A DNA stretch of 39,399 nt, from contig NZ_RAWE01000077.1 of the NCBI RefSeq assembly GCF_003611695.1, positions 1 through 39,399 on the forward strand. Reading direction: 5' to 3'. This document shows positions 15,671-25,095 of the stretch, one piece after another. Below the pieces are notes generated by a model. It was given only the letters and a program-made list of their open reading frames with translations, ran no database searches and was not told the origin of the DNA. This DNA comes from Corallococcus carmarthensis (GTDB lineage Bacteria > Myxococcota > Myxococcia > Myxococcales > Myxococcaceae). The position numbers were made by a program, and so were the translations under genes. Within the stretch, counting starts at the first letter, position 1; every line of letters begins with the position of its first letter.

Positions 15671-16321
15671 ATGGCTCCGCTGTTCCGTCCCGGGACGGAC
15701 TCGGTGTTGCGGGCGCTCATCGCGCTGGCACTGGGTGTGCCCGCGGTGTCGGTGGCGGGCCTGCTGCTGCTCGCGCGCAATCCCCTGGGACGCGGTTCGT
15801 TCACGCCCCGCGAGCAGCCCGTGCCGTTCGACCACCGGCACCACGTGGGCGACGAAGGCATCCCGTGCGGCTACTGCCATGAGGGGGCGTGGCGTTCGCC
15901 CGTGGCGGGAGTGCCTCCCACGCAGCGCTGCCTGGGGTGCCACGCGCAGGTGTGGAACGAGAGCGCGCGGCTGGAGCCGGTGCGCGCCAGCGGCTTCGAC
16001 GGCACCCCGCTTCCGTGGAACCGGGTGCACGCGCTGCCGGACTACGTCTGGTTCAGCCATCAAATCCACGTGAACAAGGGCGTGGGCTGCGTCACCTGCC
16101 ACGGGCGCGTGGACACCATGCCGGCGGTGCAGCAGGTGGCGCCCCTCACCATGGGCTGGTGCCTGGACTGTCACCGCGACCCGACGCCGTGGCTGCGCCC
16201 CGTGTCCGAGGTCGCGAACCTCACCTGGCGTCCTCCCGGTGATGCGCGAGAGACAGGCCGCGCGGTGCAGGCCGCGCTCGACGTGCACCCCCGCACGGAT
16301 TGCAACACATGCCACTTCTGA
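15671..16321 (+). CDS. actA: Alternative complex III pentaheme cytochrome c subunit ActA
   Basis: A 216-residue membrane-anchored cytochrome c with five CxxCH sites: CGYCH, CLGCH, CVTCH, CLDCH and CNTCH. It begins with one hydrophobic helix (near residues 11-32) that anchors the periplasmic domain. In alternative complex III, ActA passes electrons between the iron-sulfur subunit ActB and the mono-heme subunit ActE. Five hemes and a length near 220 are the family norm. The ATG at 15671 follows GGGGAGG by three nt. An extension back to 15635 lacks support. Its last 13 nt overlap actB, so the two are translationally coupled. Confidence 0.93.
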   Translation: MAPLFRPGTDSVLRALIALALGVPAVSVAGLLLLARNPLGRGSFTPREQPVPFDHRHHVGDEGIPCGYCHEGAWRSPVAGVPPTQRCLGCHAQVWNESARLEPVRASGFDGTPLPWNRVHALPDYVWFSHQIHVNKGVGCVTCHGRVDTMPAVQQVAPLTMGWCLDCHRDPTPWLRPVSEVANLTWRPPGDARETGRAVQAALDVHPRTDCNTCHF

Positions 16322-19300
16322 CCGACCCCCTACCGACGGAGGTCCCCGAACCGGGCGAGGTGCGCGCGTGGCGGAGCCTGGAGGAGTGGCACGCGGGAGG
16401 TCCCGGGCGTGAGGCCGTGTCGCGCGAGCATCCTCCCGGGGCCATGCTTCCGCCCGAGGGAGTGGCCCGGCGCACCTTCTTGCAGCTGGCGGCGGCGTCG
16501 CTGGCGGCGGCGGGCTTCAGCGGGTGTTTCCGTCAGCCGCCGGAGAAGATCCTCCCGTATGCGAAGCCGCCGGAAGGCCTGACGCCCGGCGTGCCGCTGC
16601 ACTTCGCCACGGGGCTGGAGTGGGGCGGACGCACGGTGGGGCTGGTGGTGGAGAGCCACGAGGGCCGGCCCACGAAGGTGGAGGGCAACCCACTGCATCC
16701 GGCGAGTCTGGGCGCCGCGGGTGTCTTCGAACAGGCCGCGCTGCTGGGACTCTATGACCCCGCGAGGGCGAAGACGGCCCGGCTTCAGGGCGTGGAGGCC
16801 GCGTGGAGCACCGTGCGGGACGCGCTGCGCAAGCAGGCCGAGCGCGAGGACGGAGGCGCGGGGCTGCGCTTCCTGGTGGAGCCCACGGGCAGTCCGCTGG
16901 TGCAGGCGTTGTATGCGCGCATCCAGGAGCGCTTCCCTCGGGCGCGGATCATCCCGTGTGGCGCGGCCCTGGCGGACGGGCGCCGGGAGGGCACTCGGCT
17001 GGCGTATGGCAGGCCGCTGGACGTGGTGCACGACGTGGGGCGCGCGGTGGTGGTGGCGCTGGACGACGACTTCCTCTCCACGTCACAGCCCGGCAACCTG
17101 CGCGCGGCGCGGGACTTCATGCACGCGCGCAATCCGGAGGCCCTGAACCGGCTGTGGGTCGCGGAGAGCACGCTCACCCTCACGGGCGGCTTCGCCGACG
17201 AGCGGCTGCGGATGCGGCCATCGCAGGGTGTCGCGCTGATGCTCGCGCTGGCGGCGGAGGTGGGCGCGGGCCTGGGAGCGAGCACGCCCACGCATGCCCC
17301 CGATGCGGGAGGCGCTTCGGGCTCGCCGGGCACGCCCACGCGTGCACCTGATGCGGGAGGCGCTTCGGGCTCGCCGGGCACGCCCACGCGTGCACCTGAT
17401 GCGGGAGGCGCCTCGGGCTCGCGAGTCACGCCCACGCATGCACCCGATGCGGGAGGCGCTTCGGGCTCACGGGTCACGCCCACGCATGCGCACGATGCGG
17501 GAGGCGTCTCGGGCTCGCGGGTCACGCCCGCATTCGGCGAGGGGCTCGCGGGCCTGCGCGTTCCTCCGACCGCGTTGACGGACGTGCAGCGCGCCTGGGT
17601 CCGTGGCGCGGCGAGGGACCTGCTCGCGCACAGGGGGCAGGGCCGGGTGACGGTGGGCCCGATGCAGCCGCCGCTGGTGCATGAGCTGGCGTTCGCAGTG
17701 GACGAAGCGCTGGGCAACACCCCCCGATTGCTGGAGCCCGTGGCGTTGCCAGAGGGCGGCCCGGAGGCGCTGTTCTCCCTGGCGAAGGAGCTGTCCGAGG
17801 GCCGGGTGGACACGCTGATCATCACGGCGTGGAACCCGGCCTGGACGGCGGAGGCGGACTCGGGCTTCACGAGCCACCTGGAGCGCGTCGCCTTCCGCCT
17901 GTACCACGGCCTCCACGAGGACGAGACGGCGGCGCTCTGCCACACCTTTGTCCCCGCGACGCACCCCTTCGAGTCCTGGCGCGACGGCCGCGCGCCGGAC
18001 GGCACCGCGTCCGTGCTGCAACCGCTCATCGCGCCCCTGTTCCCTGGCGCGGTCTCAGAGGTGGAGCTCCTGTCCGTCTTCGCGGGCCTGGAGTCACAGA
18101 GCCCGTACGAGCTGCTCAAGTCCCTGTGGCGCGAACGCTCGGGAACGCCACCGGACTTCGAGGCGCGCTGGGAGAAGTGGCTCACGGATGGAGTCATCCC
18201 CGGCACCCAGGCACCGCCCTCGCGGGCCAGCCTGAACGAAGCCGCGGTGTTGAAGGACGCGCGGGAGGTCTCGGGGCAGGAACCCTCCCTGATCATCGGG
18301 AACGCGCCGGACCTCCGAGCAGAGGCCCGCGCGAGCCACCTGTGGGAAGCACCCGAGGGACTGGAGCTGTCGCTGGTGCTGGACTCGCGGCTGTACGACG
18401 GCCGCTTCGCGGGCAACGCGTGGCTCCAGGAGTTGCCCGAACCGGTGACGAAGCTCACCTGGGACAACGCGGCACTGCTCTCTCCGGCGACCGCGCGGGT
18501 GCTGAAGCTGGAGAAGGGGGACGTGGCGCGCATCGAGGTGCTGGGGCAGGCGGTGGAGGTACCCGTCCTGGTCCTGCCCGGCCAGCCGGATGACACGGTG
18601 ACGCTGGCGCTGGGCCATGGCCGCGAGCGAGTGGGACCCGTGGGCCAGGGCGTCGGCGTCAACGCATACACGCTGCGGTTCCGGGACCTGCCATGGGGCG
18701 GCGCCAGCCCGACCGTCACCCGCACGGGCCGGCACCACGCGCTGGCGCTCACTCAGGAGCACTGGAGCATGGAGGGCCGCGACCTGGCGCTCCAGCTCAC
18801 GGGCGAGGCCTTCCGGGCGAAGCCCCAGGCGCTCGCGTCCCTCCAGGAGGACGGCGAGCGCCTCTACCCGCCCACCGCGCTGCTGGCGAGCGAGCGTCAC
18901 CAGTGGGCCATGGCCATCGACCTGCACCGGTGCACGGGATGCAGCGCGTGCATGGTGGCCTGCCAGACGGAGAACAACGTGCCGGTGGTGGGGCGCGACG
19001 GCGTGCTCAAGAGCCGGGAGATGCACTGGCTTCGCATCGACCGGTACTTCCTGGGCGACCCGGACGATCCGGGCTTCATCACCCAGCCCGTGGCGTGCGT
19101 GCACTGCGAGGCCGCGCCCTGCGAGTACGTGTGCCCGGTGAACGCCACCGTCCACTCGGACGAGGGCCTCAACCAGATGGTCTACAACCGCTGCATCGGC
19201 ACGCGGTACTGCTCCAACAACTGCCCCTACAAGGTCCGCCGCTTCAACTATCTGGAGTACCAGCGGCGAGAACCCCTCACGCGCCTGCGCCAGAACCCGG

Positions 19301-19605
19301 ACGTCACGGTGCGCTCGCGCGGGGTGATGGAGAAGTGCACGTACTGCGTGCAGCGCATCGAGCGGGCCCGCACCGTCGCGCGCTCCGCGCACCGGGACAT
19401 TCGTGAAGGCGAGGTCCGCACCGCCTGCCAGCAGGCCTGCCCCACGGAGGCCATCACCTTCGGGGACCTGCGCGCGCCGGAGTCCGCGGTGCGCCGCGCG
19501 CACGAGGACCCCCGGCACTACAAGCTGCTCAACATGCTGGGCACCCGGCCGCGCACGGTGCACCTGGTGCGCCTGAAGAACCCGGCGCCGAAGGGAGGCG
19601 CATGA
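16309..19605 (+). CDS. actB: Alternative complex III iron-sulfur subunit ActB (MopB-like plus ferredoxin)
   Basis: A 1,098-residue fusion of a molybdopterin-oxidoreductase-like domain that lost its cofactor and a C-terminal ferredoxin domain. A twin-arginine segment ([21 protein letters not shown] near residues 53-75, broken by a few residues here) marks export and possibly lipid attachment. Iron-sulfur sites near 875-1060 are [37 protein letters not shown] and CTYCVQRI...CQQACP; the third has the spacing seen for the family's 3Fe site. It receives electrons from quinol oxidised at ActC. Residues 326-405 form a tandem-repeat insert absent from family norms. The ATG at 16309 overlaps actA; a TTG at 16300 is also in frame. 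Confidence 0.93.
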   Translation: MPLLTDPLPTEVPEPGEVRAWRSLEEWHAGGPGREAVSREHPPGAMLPPEGVARRTFLQLAAASLAAAGFSGCFRQPPEKILPYAKPPEGLTPGVPLHFATGLEWGGRTVGLVVESHEGRPTKVEGNPLHPASLGAAGVFEQAALLGLYDPARAKTARLQGVEAAWSTVRDALRKQAEREDGGAGLRFLVEPTGSPLVQALYARIQERFPRARIIPCGAALADGRREGTRLAYGRPLDVVHDVGRAVVVALDDDFLSTSQPGNLRAARDFMHARNPEALNRLWVAESTLTLTGGFADERLRMRPSQGVALMLALAAEVGAGLGASTPTHAPDAGGASGSPGTPTRAPDAGGASGSPGTPTRAPDAGGASGSRVTPTHAPDAGGASGSRVTPTHAHDAGGVSGSRVTPAFGEGLAGLRVPPTALTDVQRAWVRGAARDLLAHRGQGRVTVGPMQPPLVHELAFAVDEALGNTPRLLEPVALPEGGPEALFSLAKELSEGRVDTLIITAWNPAWTAEADSGFTSHLERVAFRLYHGLHEDETAALCHTFVPATHPFESWRDGRAPDGTASVLQPLIAPLFPGAVSEVELLSVFAGLESQSPYELLKSLWRERSGTPPDFEARWEKWLTDGVIPGTQAPPSRASLNEAAVLKDAREVSGQEPSLIIGNAPDLRAEARASHLWEAPEGLELSLVLDSRLYDGRFAGNAWLQELPEPVTKLTWDNAALLSPATARVLKLEKGDVARIEVLGQAVEVPVLVLPGQPDDTVTLALGHGRERVGPVGQGVGVNAYTLRFRDLPWGGASPTVTRTGRHHALALTQEHWSMEGRDLALQLTGEAFRAKPQALASLQEDGERLYPPTALLASERHQWAMAIDLHRCTGCSACMVACQTENNVPVVGRDGVLKSREMHWLRIDRYFLGDPDDPGFITQPVACVHCEAAPCEYVCPVNATVHSDEGLNQMVYNRCIGTRYCSNNCPYKVRRFNYLEYQRREPLTRLRQNPDVTVRSRGVMEKCTYCVQRIERARTVARSAHRDIREGEVRTACQQACPTEAITFGDLRAPESAVRRAHEDPRHYKLLNMLGTRPRTVHLVRLKNPAPKGGA
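17284..17523 (+). repeat. Five 48-bp in-frame tandem repeats inside actB
   Basis: Units start at 17284, 17332, 17380, 17428 and 17476, with a broken sixth copy beginning at 17524. Each encodes sixteen residues of the form TPT(H/R)[10 protein letters not shown] followed by PG or RV. Units 2 and 3 encode identical peptides; units 4 and 5 differ more. The insert lies in the MopB-like part of ActB and is rich in Gly, Ala, Ser, Pro and Asp, so it should be a flexible periplasmic loop. Confidence 0.95.
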
Positions 19606-21026
19606 ACACGGCCGACCCGCAGGTACCCGCGCCCGGCGACCCGCTGACGGAGCACCCGCTGCTGGTGGGGCGCCACTCCGACCTCGAGTACAGCGAATCG
19701 TTGCTGGCCTACGTGCACCGCCCTGCGGGCCGGACGTGGTGGGGGCTGCTGGGATTGGGGTTGGCGGGGACCGCGGTGCTGGCGGTGGCGGTGGGCGTCA
19801 CGCTCTTCGTGGGCGTGGGGGCGTGGGGCAACAACATCCCGGTGGGGTGGGCGTTCGGCATCACGAACTTCGTGTGGTGGATTGGCATTGGCCACGCGGG
19901 CACGCTGATCAGCGCCATCCTGCTGCTGTTCCAGGAGAAGTGGCGCGGGTCCATCAATCGCTTCGCGGAGGCGATGACGCTCTTCGCGGTGACGTGCGCG
20001 GGGCTGTTTCCGCTGCTGCACCTGGGGCGGCCGTGGAAGTTCTACTGGCTGGTGCCCTATCCGAGCAGCCTGCGCGCGTGGCCGCAGTTCCGCTCGCCGC
20101 TCACGTGGGACATCGCGGCGGTGGGGACGTACCTGACGGTGTCGCTGCTGTTCTGGTTCCTGGGGCTGCTGCCGGACCTGGCCACGGCGCGGGACACGGC
20201 GAGGACGCCCAGGGCGCGCTTCTGGTACGGGCTGGCGAGCCTGGGGTGGCGGGGCTCGGCGCGGCACTGGCGGCAGTGGCGCACGGGCTATCTGTTGCTG
20301 GCGGGGCTGGCCACGCCGCTGGTGGTGAGCGTGCACACCATCGTGTCCTTCGACTTCGCGGTGGCGCAGCTGCCCGGCTGGCACACGACGGTGTTCCCGC
20401 CGTACTTCGTCGCGGGCGCGGTGTTCAGCGGCTTCGCGCTGGTGCTCACGCTGCTCATCCCGGCGCGCAAGGCGCTGGGCATCGAGCACGTGGTGACGCC
20501 GCTGCACCTGGACAACATGGCGAAGGTGCTGCTCGCGACGGGGTGGATGGTGGCCTACGGCTATCTCCAGGAGCACTTCTTCGCCTGGTTCAGCGCGAAC
20601 CCCTACGAGCAGCACGTCATGGAGGCGCAGGTCTCCGGGCCGTACGCGCCGCTGTTCTGGCTGCAGATGTTCTGCAACGTGGCGGTGCCGCAGCTGTTCT
20701 GGTCGGCCCGGCTGCGCACGAACGTGGCGGTGCTGTGGGTGGCAGCGCTGCTCATCAACGTGGGGATGTGGACGGAGCGCTTCCTCATCGTGGTGTCTCC
20801 GTTGAGCATGGACTTCCTGCCGTCGTCCTGGGCGGCGTACCGGCCCACGTGGGTGGACTGGAGCCTGCTGGGCGGCACGGTGGCGTTCTTCGGCACGGCG
20901 TTCCTGCTGTTCCTGAAGTGGGTGCCCCCGGTGCCGGTGAGCGAGGTGAAGGAGCTCCAGCGCGAGGTGGATGCCTCGCTGCGCTTCCAGCGGGAGCACG
21001 AACGCCCGACGGGCGGTGCGCCGTGA
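19602..21026 (+). CDS. actC: Alternative complex III quinol-oxidising membrane subunit ActC (NrfD-like)
   Basis: A 474-residue polytopic protein with about ten hydrophobic helices, of the NrfD/PsrC family. Family landmarks are [20 protein letters not shown] near residue 86-105, the [15 protein letters not shown] block near 137, and the later [14 protein letters not shown] near 240. In complex III this subunit holds the quinol site next to the ActB clusters and is thought to conduct protons. The ATG at 19602 overlaps the actB stop (ATGA). The hydrophilic first 45 residues and C-terminal tail match the family. Confidence 0.93.
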   Translation: MNTADPQVPAPGDPLTEHPLLVGRHSDLEYSESLLAYVHRPAGRTWWGLLGLGLAGTAVLAVAVGVTLFVGVGAWGNNIPVGWAFGITNFVWWIGIGHAGTLISAILLLFQEKWRGSINRFAEAMTLFAVTCAGLFPLLHLGRPWKFYWLVPYPSSLRAWPQFRSPLTWDIAAVGTYLTVSLLFWFLGLLPDLATARDTARTPRARFWYGLASLGWRGSARHWRQWRTGYLLLAGLATPLVVSVHTIVSFDFAVAQLPGWHTTVFPPYFVAGAVFSGFALVLTLLIPARKALGIEHVVTPLHLDNMAKVLLATGWMVAYGYLQEHFFAWFSANPYEQHVMEAQVSGPYAPLFWLQMFCNVAVPQLFWSARLRTNVAVLWVAALLINVGMWTERFLIVVSPLSMDFLPSSWAAYRPTWVDWSLLGGTVAFFGTAFLLFLKWVPPVPVSEVKELQREVDASLRFQREHERPTGGAP

Positions 21027-21553
21027 GCCGCCACTGGGTGCTGGGGGAGTTCGCATCCAGTGACGCGCTGGTGGCCGCGCTGAAGGACCTGCGCGCGAAG
21101 GGCTTCGAACAGCTGGATGCGCACACGCCGTTCCCGGTGGAGGAGACCTTCGAGGCGCTGGGGCTGAAGCGTTCGAAGTTGCCGCTGCTGGCGCTGGGAG
21201 CGGGGCTGGGTGGGGCGGGGTTCGCGTACGTGGCGCAGTGGTTCGCGAACGCGGTGGACTATCCGTTGGACGTGGGAGGGAGGCCGCTGCACAGCGTGCC
21301 CATGAACCTGCCCATCACGTTCGAGCTGGGCGTGCTGAGCGCGGCGCTGACGGTGTTCGGCGCGCTGATGGTGCTCTTCGGCTTCCCGCACGTGACGCAT
21401 CCGGTGTTCGACGTGGAGTCCTTCCGCAGCGCGTCCGTGGACGGCTTCTGGGCGAGCGTGGCGGTGGACGCGGAGGACGCACCGAAGGTGGAGGCGGCGC
21501 TGCGCGAGCTGGGAGCGCGGCAGGTGTCGGTGGTGGCGGAGGGCGCGCGATGA
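21023..21553 (+). CDS. actD: Alternative complex III subunit ActD (DUF3341)
   Basis: A 176-residue protein of the DUF3341 type. A soluble N-terminal region ([22 protein letters not shown]) is followed by two transmembrane helices (near residues 54-72 and 96-118), a loop with [12 protein letters not shown] and a short soluble tail resembling a ferredoxin-like fold. It stabilises complex III at the membrane; no redox group is seen. The start is GTG at 21023, overlapping the actC stop by four nt; a methionine alternative with coupling is not available. Confidence 0.9.
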   Translation: MSRHWVLGEFASSDALVAALKDLRAKGFEQLDAHTPFPVEETFEALGLKRSKLPLLALGAGLGGAGFAYVAQWFANAVDYPLDVGGRPLHSVPMNLPITFELGVLSAALTVFGALMVLFGFPHVTHPVFDVESFRSASVDGFWASVAVDAEDAPKVEAALRELGARQVSVVAEGAR

Positions 21554-22524
21554 GGCGGTGCGTGCTCCTGGTGCTGCTGGGCGGGATGACCGCGTGCGAC
21601 GACACGGATCCGATGGCGTCGCAGCCGCGCGCGGAGGCGTTCGGCGCGAGTGCGTTCTTCGAGGACGGCCGGGCGATGCGGCCCCTGGTGCCGGGCACTG
21701 TGGCGCAGGAGTGGCGCACTCGCGGAGACACGCAGGGGCTCGATGCGGAGGGGGCCTGGCTTCAGGCCGTGCCGATGCCGCTGACGCGGGAGCTGCTGGA
21801 GGAGGGACGTACGGCCTATGAGACCTGGTGCGCGGTGTGCCACGGGCTGACGGGGGACGGGGACGCCATCGTCGCCAGGAAGATGCCGCAGCGCCGGCCG
21901 CCCGGGTTGTTCGTGCCGCACGACCATGCGACGCAGGTGGTCTACGGCGTCGCGGAGAACGAAGCCCCGTACACGGGAACGCAGGCCGTGACCGCGAGGG
22001 TGGGACCGGAGGCCTTCCCGTTGCCCCGGAGGGTGGACGGGTGGGGTGCCGTCAGGGACACGTCCGATGCGGGACCGTCTGGGGTGCCAGTCGCATGGAC
22101 GCGCGATGCGGGATGGCCCCGAGCGTGGGCGGAGTCCCGAGTGGATCCGGATTCGCGGTCCGGAACACCGGGCGGCCCGGGTGGTGGACAGGTCGGGGGA
22201 ACTTCGGACGCGGGCCGTGTGACGGTGAGCGACGCGGCACGGGCCCGGCAGGTGGCGCTCGTGGGCCCCCGAGGCACCGCGATGGAAGGACGGCTGGACG
22301 CGCCCTCCGCGGCGGGAGACCTGCCGCATCCACCGGGCTTCTACTTCGCGGTCATCTCCCACGGCTTCGGCGTGATGCCCGCCTACGGTCCGCAGCTCAC
22401 GCCCCATGAACGCTGGGCCGTGGTCGCGTACCTGCGAGCCCTGGGCCGCAGCCAGCGCGCACCGCTCACGGCCGCACCGCCCGCCGTGCAGGCGCGGCTG
22501 CGCCAGGAGGTCCGCGCGCCATGA
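21550..22524 (+). CDS. actE: Alternative complex III mono-heme cytochrome c lipoprotein ActE
   Basis: A 324-residue lipoprotein. The leader [16 protein letters not shown] ends in a lipobox-like GMTAC. A single heme site is CAVCH near residue 94, and VMPAYG near 278 gives the distal methionine. ActE passes electrons from ActA toward the caa3 oxidase. Between heme site and methionine, about residues 165-240 are a low-complexity region (several SDAG/RDAG motifs, GGPGGGQVGG) not expected in ActE, so the protein is longer than usual. The ATG at 21550 overlaps the actD stop (ATGA). The heme-methionine pair is intact, so the subunit should work. Confidence 0.9.
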   Translation: MRRCVLLVLLGGMTACDDTDPMASQPRAEAFGASAFFEDGRAMRPLVPGTVAQEWRTRGDTQGLDAEGAWLQAVPMPLTRELLEEGRTAYETWCAVCHGLTGDGDAIVARKMPQRRPPGLFVPHDHATQVVYGVAENEAPYTGTQAVTARVGPEAFPLPRRVDGWGAVRDTSDAGPSGVPVAWTRDAGWPRAWAESRVDPDSRSGTPGGPGGGQVGGTSDAGRVTVSDAARARQVALVGPRGTAMEGRLDAPSAAGDLPHPPGFYFAVISHGFGVMPAYGPQLTPHERWAVVAYLRALGRSQRAPLTAAPPAVQARLRQEVRAP

Positions 22525-23711
22525 CGCCTCCCGTGCTCCCACGCTTCGAGGGCGGGCAACGCGCGCGGGTCCTCAGCGCAGCGCTTGGCGTCGTGGGTCT
22601 TGCCGCTACCGCATTGGGTGCCTTCCGCGACGTGCGTGAAGCACTGGCCGGCTACCTCTTCGGCTTCACCTACTGGCTGGGCTTGTGCCTGGGCGCGCTC
22701 CTGCTGCTCGCCATCTTCCACGCGGCGAAGGCGCGCTGGCCCGTGGTGCTGCGTCGCGCGCTGGAGGTCACGGCCGCCACCGCGCCGCTGTTCCTCCTGC
22801 TCTTCGTGCCCCTCGCGCTGGGCCTGCGGCACCTGTACCCGTGGGTCGAGCCGTCCGCGGACCTGGGCGAACACACGCGCCATGTCCTCGAACACCGGCG
22901 GCCCTACAACAACGTGCCCTTCTTCCTGGCGCGCGCGGTGCTGTACTTCCTCATCTGGGGCGGCGTGAGCCACCTGCTGCACCGCTGGTCCGTGCGCCAG
23001 GACTCGACGGGCGACGTGCGCTGGACGCTGTGGCAGCGGCGGCTGGGCGGAGGCGCGCTGCCCGCCCTGGCCCTCACGTTCTCCTTCATGACGCTGGACT
23101 GGATGATGTCGCTGGAGGCGACGTGGCAGTCCACCGTCTACGCCGTCCACGTCTTCTCCGGCGCCTTCGTGGGCGCGCTGGCCCTGATGATCATCGCGGG
23201 CACGGCCACCCGCGACACGCAGCACTTCGGACGCTTGCTGTCGCCGGGCCACTACCACCGGCTGGGCACGCTGCTGTTCGCCTTCGTCTGCTTCTGGGCC
23301 TACATCGCCTATTCGCAGTTCATGCTCATGTGGGTCGCCGCCCTGCCGGAGGAGGTGGGCTGGTACCGCGTCCGCATGGGAGACGGCTGGGGCACCCTCT
23401 CCCTGGCCCTGGTGCTGGGCCACTTCGTGCTCCCGTTCGCGCTGCTGCTGTCGCGCGAACTCAAGTCCCGCCCGCGCGTGCTGGGGGCCGTGGCGCTGTG
23501 GCTGCTCGCGATGCACGCCGTGGACGTGGCGTGGCTGCTGTTCCCCTCGCTCTACCCGGGACAGGTCTTCATCCCCTGGACCGCGTTCACCGCGTGGGTG
23601 GGCGTGGGCGGGCTGTCCGTGGCGGCGGCACTCTGGCTCGCGCGCGGCACGTACCCGGTGCCCGTGGGAGATCCGTACCTCGTCCACTCGCTCCAGGTGC
23701 GCCCGCCATGA
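22521..23711 (+). CDS. actF: Alternative complex III membrane subunit ActF
   Basis: A 396-residue polytopic protein with about ten helices, the second NrfD-like membrane subunit of complex III. Landmarks include FTYWLGLCLGALLLLAIFH near residue 49, FLLLFVPLALG near 93, a TLDWMMSLEATWQSTVYAVH block near 190-210 and FVCFWAYIAYSQFMLMWVAALPEE near 253-276 (broken here by residue ranges). It has no heme or cluster. It is thought to form a proton path with ActC. The ATG at 22521 overlaps the actE stop. Confidence 0.92.
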   Translation: MTPPVLPRFEGGQRARVLSAALGVVGLAATALGAFRDVREALAGYLFGFTYWLGLCLGALLLLAIFHAAKARWPVVLRRALEVTAATAPLFLLLFVPLALGLRHLYPWVEPSADLGEHTRHVLEHRRPYNNVPFFLARAVLYFLIWGGVSHLLHRWSVRQDSTGDVRWTLWQRRLGGGALPALALTFSFMTLDWMMSLEATWQSTVYAVHVFSGAFVGALALMIIAGTATRDTQHFGRLLSPGHYHRLGTLLFAFVCFWAYIAYSQFMLMWVAALPEEVGWYRVRMGDGWGTLSLALVLGHFVLPFALLLSRELKSRPRVLGAVALWLLAMHAVDVAWLLFPSLYPGQVFIPWTAFTAWVGVGGLSVAAALWLARGTYPVPVGDPYLVHSLQVRPP

Positions 23712-24067
23712 GCGAAGCCCGCCCACCGCCTCCGGAGCTGGAGCGGCTGCCCACCGCATGGCTCGTGCGCGTCGGGGCCGTGGCGCTCGGGCTGCTCGCG
23801 GCGGCCAGTGTCGCGGCGTGGGGCCTGTGGATCCTCTGGCGTCCCGAGTCCGAGCGTCCCCTGCCCATGCCCCCGGGCACCGTGCAGGTGGGCATGGTGG
23901 ACCAGGCCCCCTTCACGCTGGACCGGCGGGCGGACGCGCTGAAGGCACGGCAGCGCGAGAGGCTGGAAGGCTACGGCTGGGTGGACGCGGACGCGGGCGT
24001 CATCCACCAGCCCATCGACGCGGCCATGCGGCAGCTCCTCTCCGGCTCCGAAGGAGGCGCGCGATGA
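23708..24067 (+). CDS. Small conserved membrane protein between actF and ctaC
   Basis: A 119-residue protein with one transmembrane helix (near residues 20-45) and a soluble tail. The tail carries a GYGWVDADAGVIHQPIDAAM-type block near 89-108, a pattern I associate with small proteins encoded beside oxidase and SCO genes; no function is known to me. No metal-binding motif is present. It overlaps its neighbours on both sides (ATGA at 23708 and 24064), so it is made in step with complex III and oxidase subunits and is probably an assembly factor or linker. The family link is from memory and not checked. Confidence 0.8.
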   Translation: MSEARPPPPELERLPTAWLVRVGAVALGLLAAASVAAWGLWILWRPESERPLPMPPGTVQVGMVDQAPFTLDRRADALKARQRERLEGYGWVDADAGVIHQPIDAAMRQLLSGSEGGAR

Positions 24068-25095
24068 ACGAGCTTCTGCGCCGCCTCTTCTTCCTCCCGG
24101 AGCAGGGCTCCACCTTCGCCGTGCAGGTGGACCACCTGCACTACTTCCTGCTGCTCACCACGCTCGCGGTGGGGACGTGCATTGGCGCCGTCGGCATCGT
24201 CTTCCTGGTGCGCTACCACCGGCGCACGGCGTCGGACCCCACGCCGCGCGTGCTGGCGCCCGCGTGGCTGGAGGCGCTGTTCATCGGCGTGCCGCTGTCG
24301 CTGTTCCTGCTCTGGTTCGTCCTGGGCTTCAGGCAGTTCGTCTGGGTGATGAGCCCGCCGCGAGACGCGCTGGACGTGTACGTCACCGGCAAGCAGTGGA
24401 TGTGGAAGTTCACCTATCCCGGAGGCCCCAGCGCCATCGACACGCTGGTGGTACCCGCGGGCCGGCCCGTGCGGCTGCTGCTCACCTCACGCGACGTCAT
24501 CCATTCCTTCTACGTGCCGGACTTCCGCATGAAGCGCGACGCGCTGCCCGGCCGCTACACGGACCTGTGGTTCGAAGCGCCGAAGCCCGGCCGCCATCTG
24601 GTGCTGTGCGCGGAGTACTGCGGACTGGACCACTCGCAGATGCGCGGCGAGGTGGTGGTGCTGCCGCCCGCGGACTTCGAATCCTGGCAGGACGCGCAGC
24701 GCCGCTCCCTCCCCGTGGCCGCGCTGCCCGGCGCCCGCACGCCAGAGACCATGGCCGTCCGGGGCGAGCACATCGCCGCCGCGCAGGGCTGCCTGCAATG
24801 CCACACCGTCACGGGCGCGCCGCATATCGGTCCCACGTGGCTGGGGCTATACGGCAGGCAGGAGCCGCTGGAGGGCGGAGGCGCGGTGCTCGCGGACGAG
24901 GCGTACCTCACCGAGTCCATGATGGATCCGCTCGCGAAGGTGGTGGCCGGCTACGCGCCCGTGATGCCCGGCTATCACGGCCGGCTGAGCGCGGAGGACT
25001 CCGGCGCGCTCGTGGAGTTCATCAAGTCCCTGCGTCCCACGCGCCCGGGCATCCCCGCGGCCGAGGAGCCCGTCTATGTCCCCACCGGCCGCTGA
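24064..25095 (+). CDS. ctaC: caa3-type cytochrome c oxidase subunit II with fused cytochrome c
   Basis: A 343-residue subunit II. Two helices (near residues 29-55 and 75-100) anchor the periplasmic cupredoxin domain. The CuA ligands are Cys182, Cys186, His190 and Met193 (CAEYCGLDHSQM), with the earlier histidine in DVIHSFYVPDF near 145. A C-terminal cytochrome c domain has CLQCH from residue 243 and VMPGYHG for the methionine ligand, which defines the caa3 class. It can take electrons straight from ActE. The ATG at 24064 overlaps the preceding gene, and its last 20 nt overlap ctaD. Confidence 0.95.
   Translation: MNELLRRLFFLPEQGSTFAVQVDHLHYFLLLTTLAVGTCIGAVGIVFLVRYHRRTASDPTPRVLAPAWLEALFIGVPLSLFLLWFVLGFRQFVWVMSPPRDALDVYVTGKQWMWKFTYPGGPSAIDTLVVPAGRPVRLLLTSRDVIHSFYVPDFRMKRDALPGRYTDLWFEAPKPGRHLVLCAEYCGLDHSQMRGEVVVLPPADFESWQDAQRRSLPVAALPGARTPETMAVRGEHIAAAQGCLQCHTVTGAPHIGPTWLGLYGRQEPLEGGGAVLADEAYLTESMMDPLAKVVAGYAPVMPGYHGRLSAEDSGALVEFIKSLRPTRPGIPAAEEPVYVPTGR

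Noticed and set aside
17284-17523. CRISPR-like array
   Set aside because: Units are contiguous 48-bp repeats without spacers and keep the actB frame.
16309-19605. ActB as an active molybdenum enzyme
   Set aside because: In alternative complex III this domain is known to lack Moco, and the genes around it are the act set, not an oxidoreductase operon.
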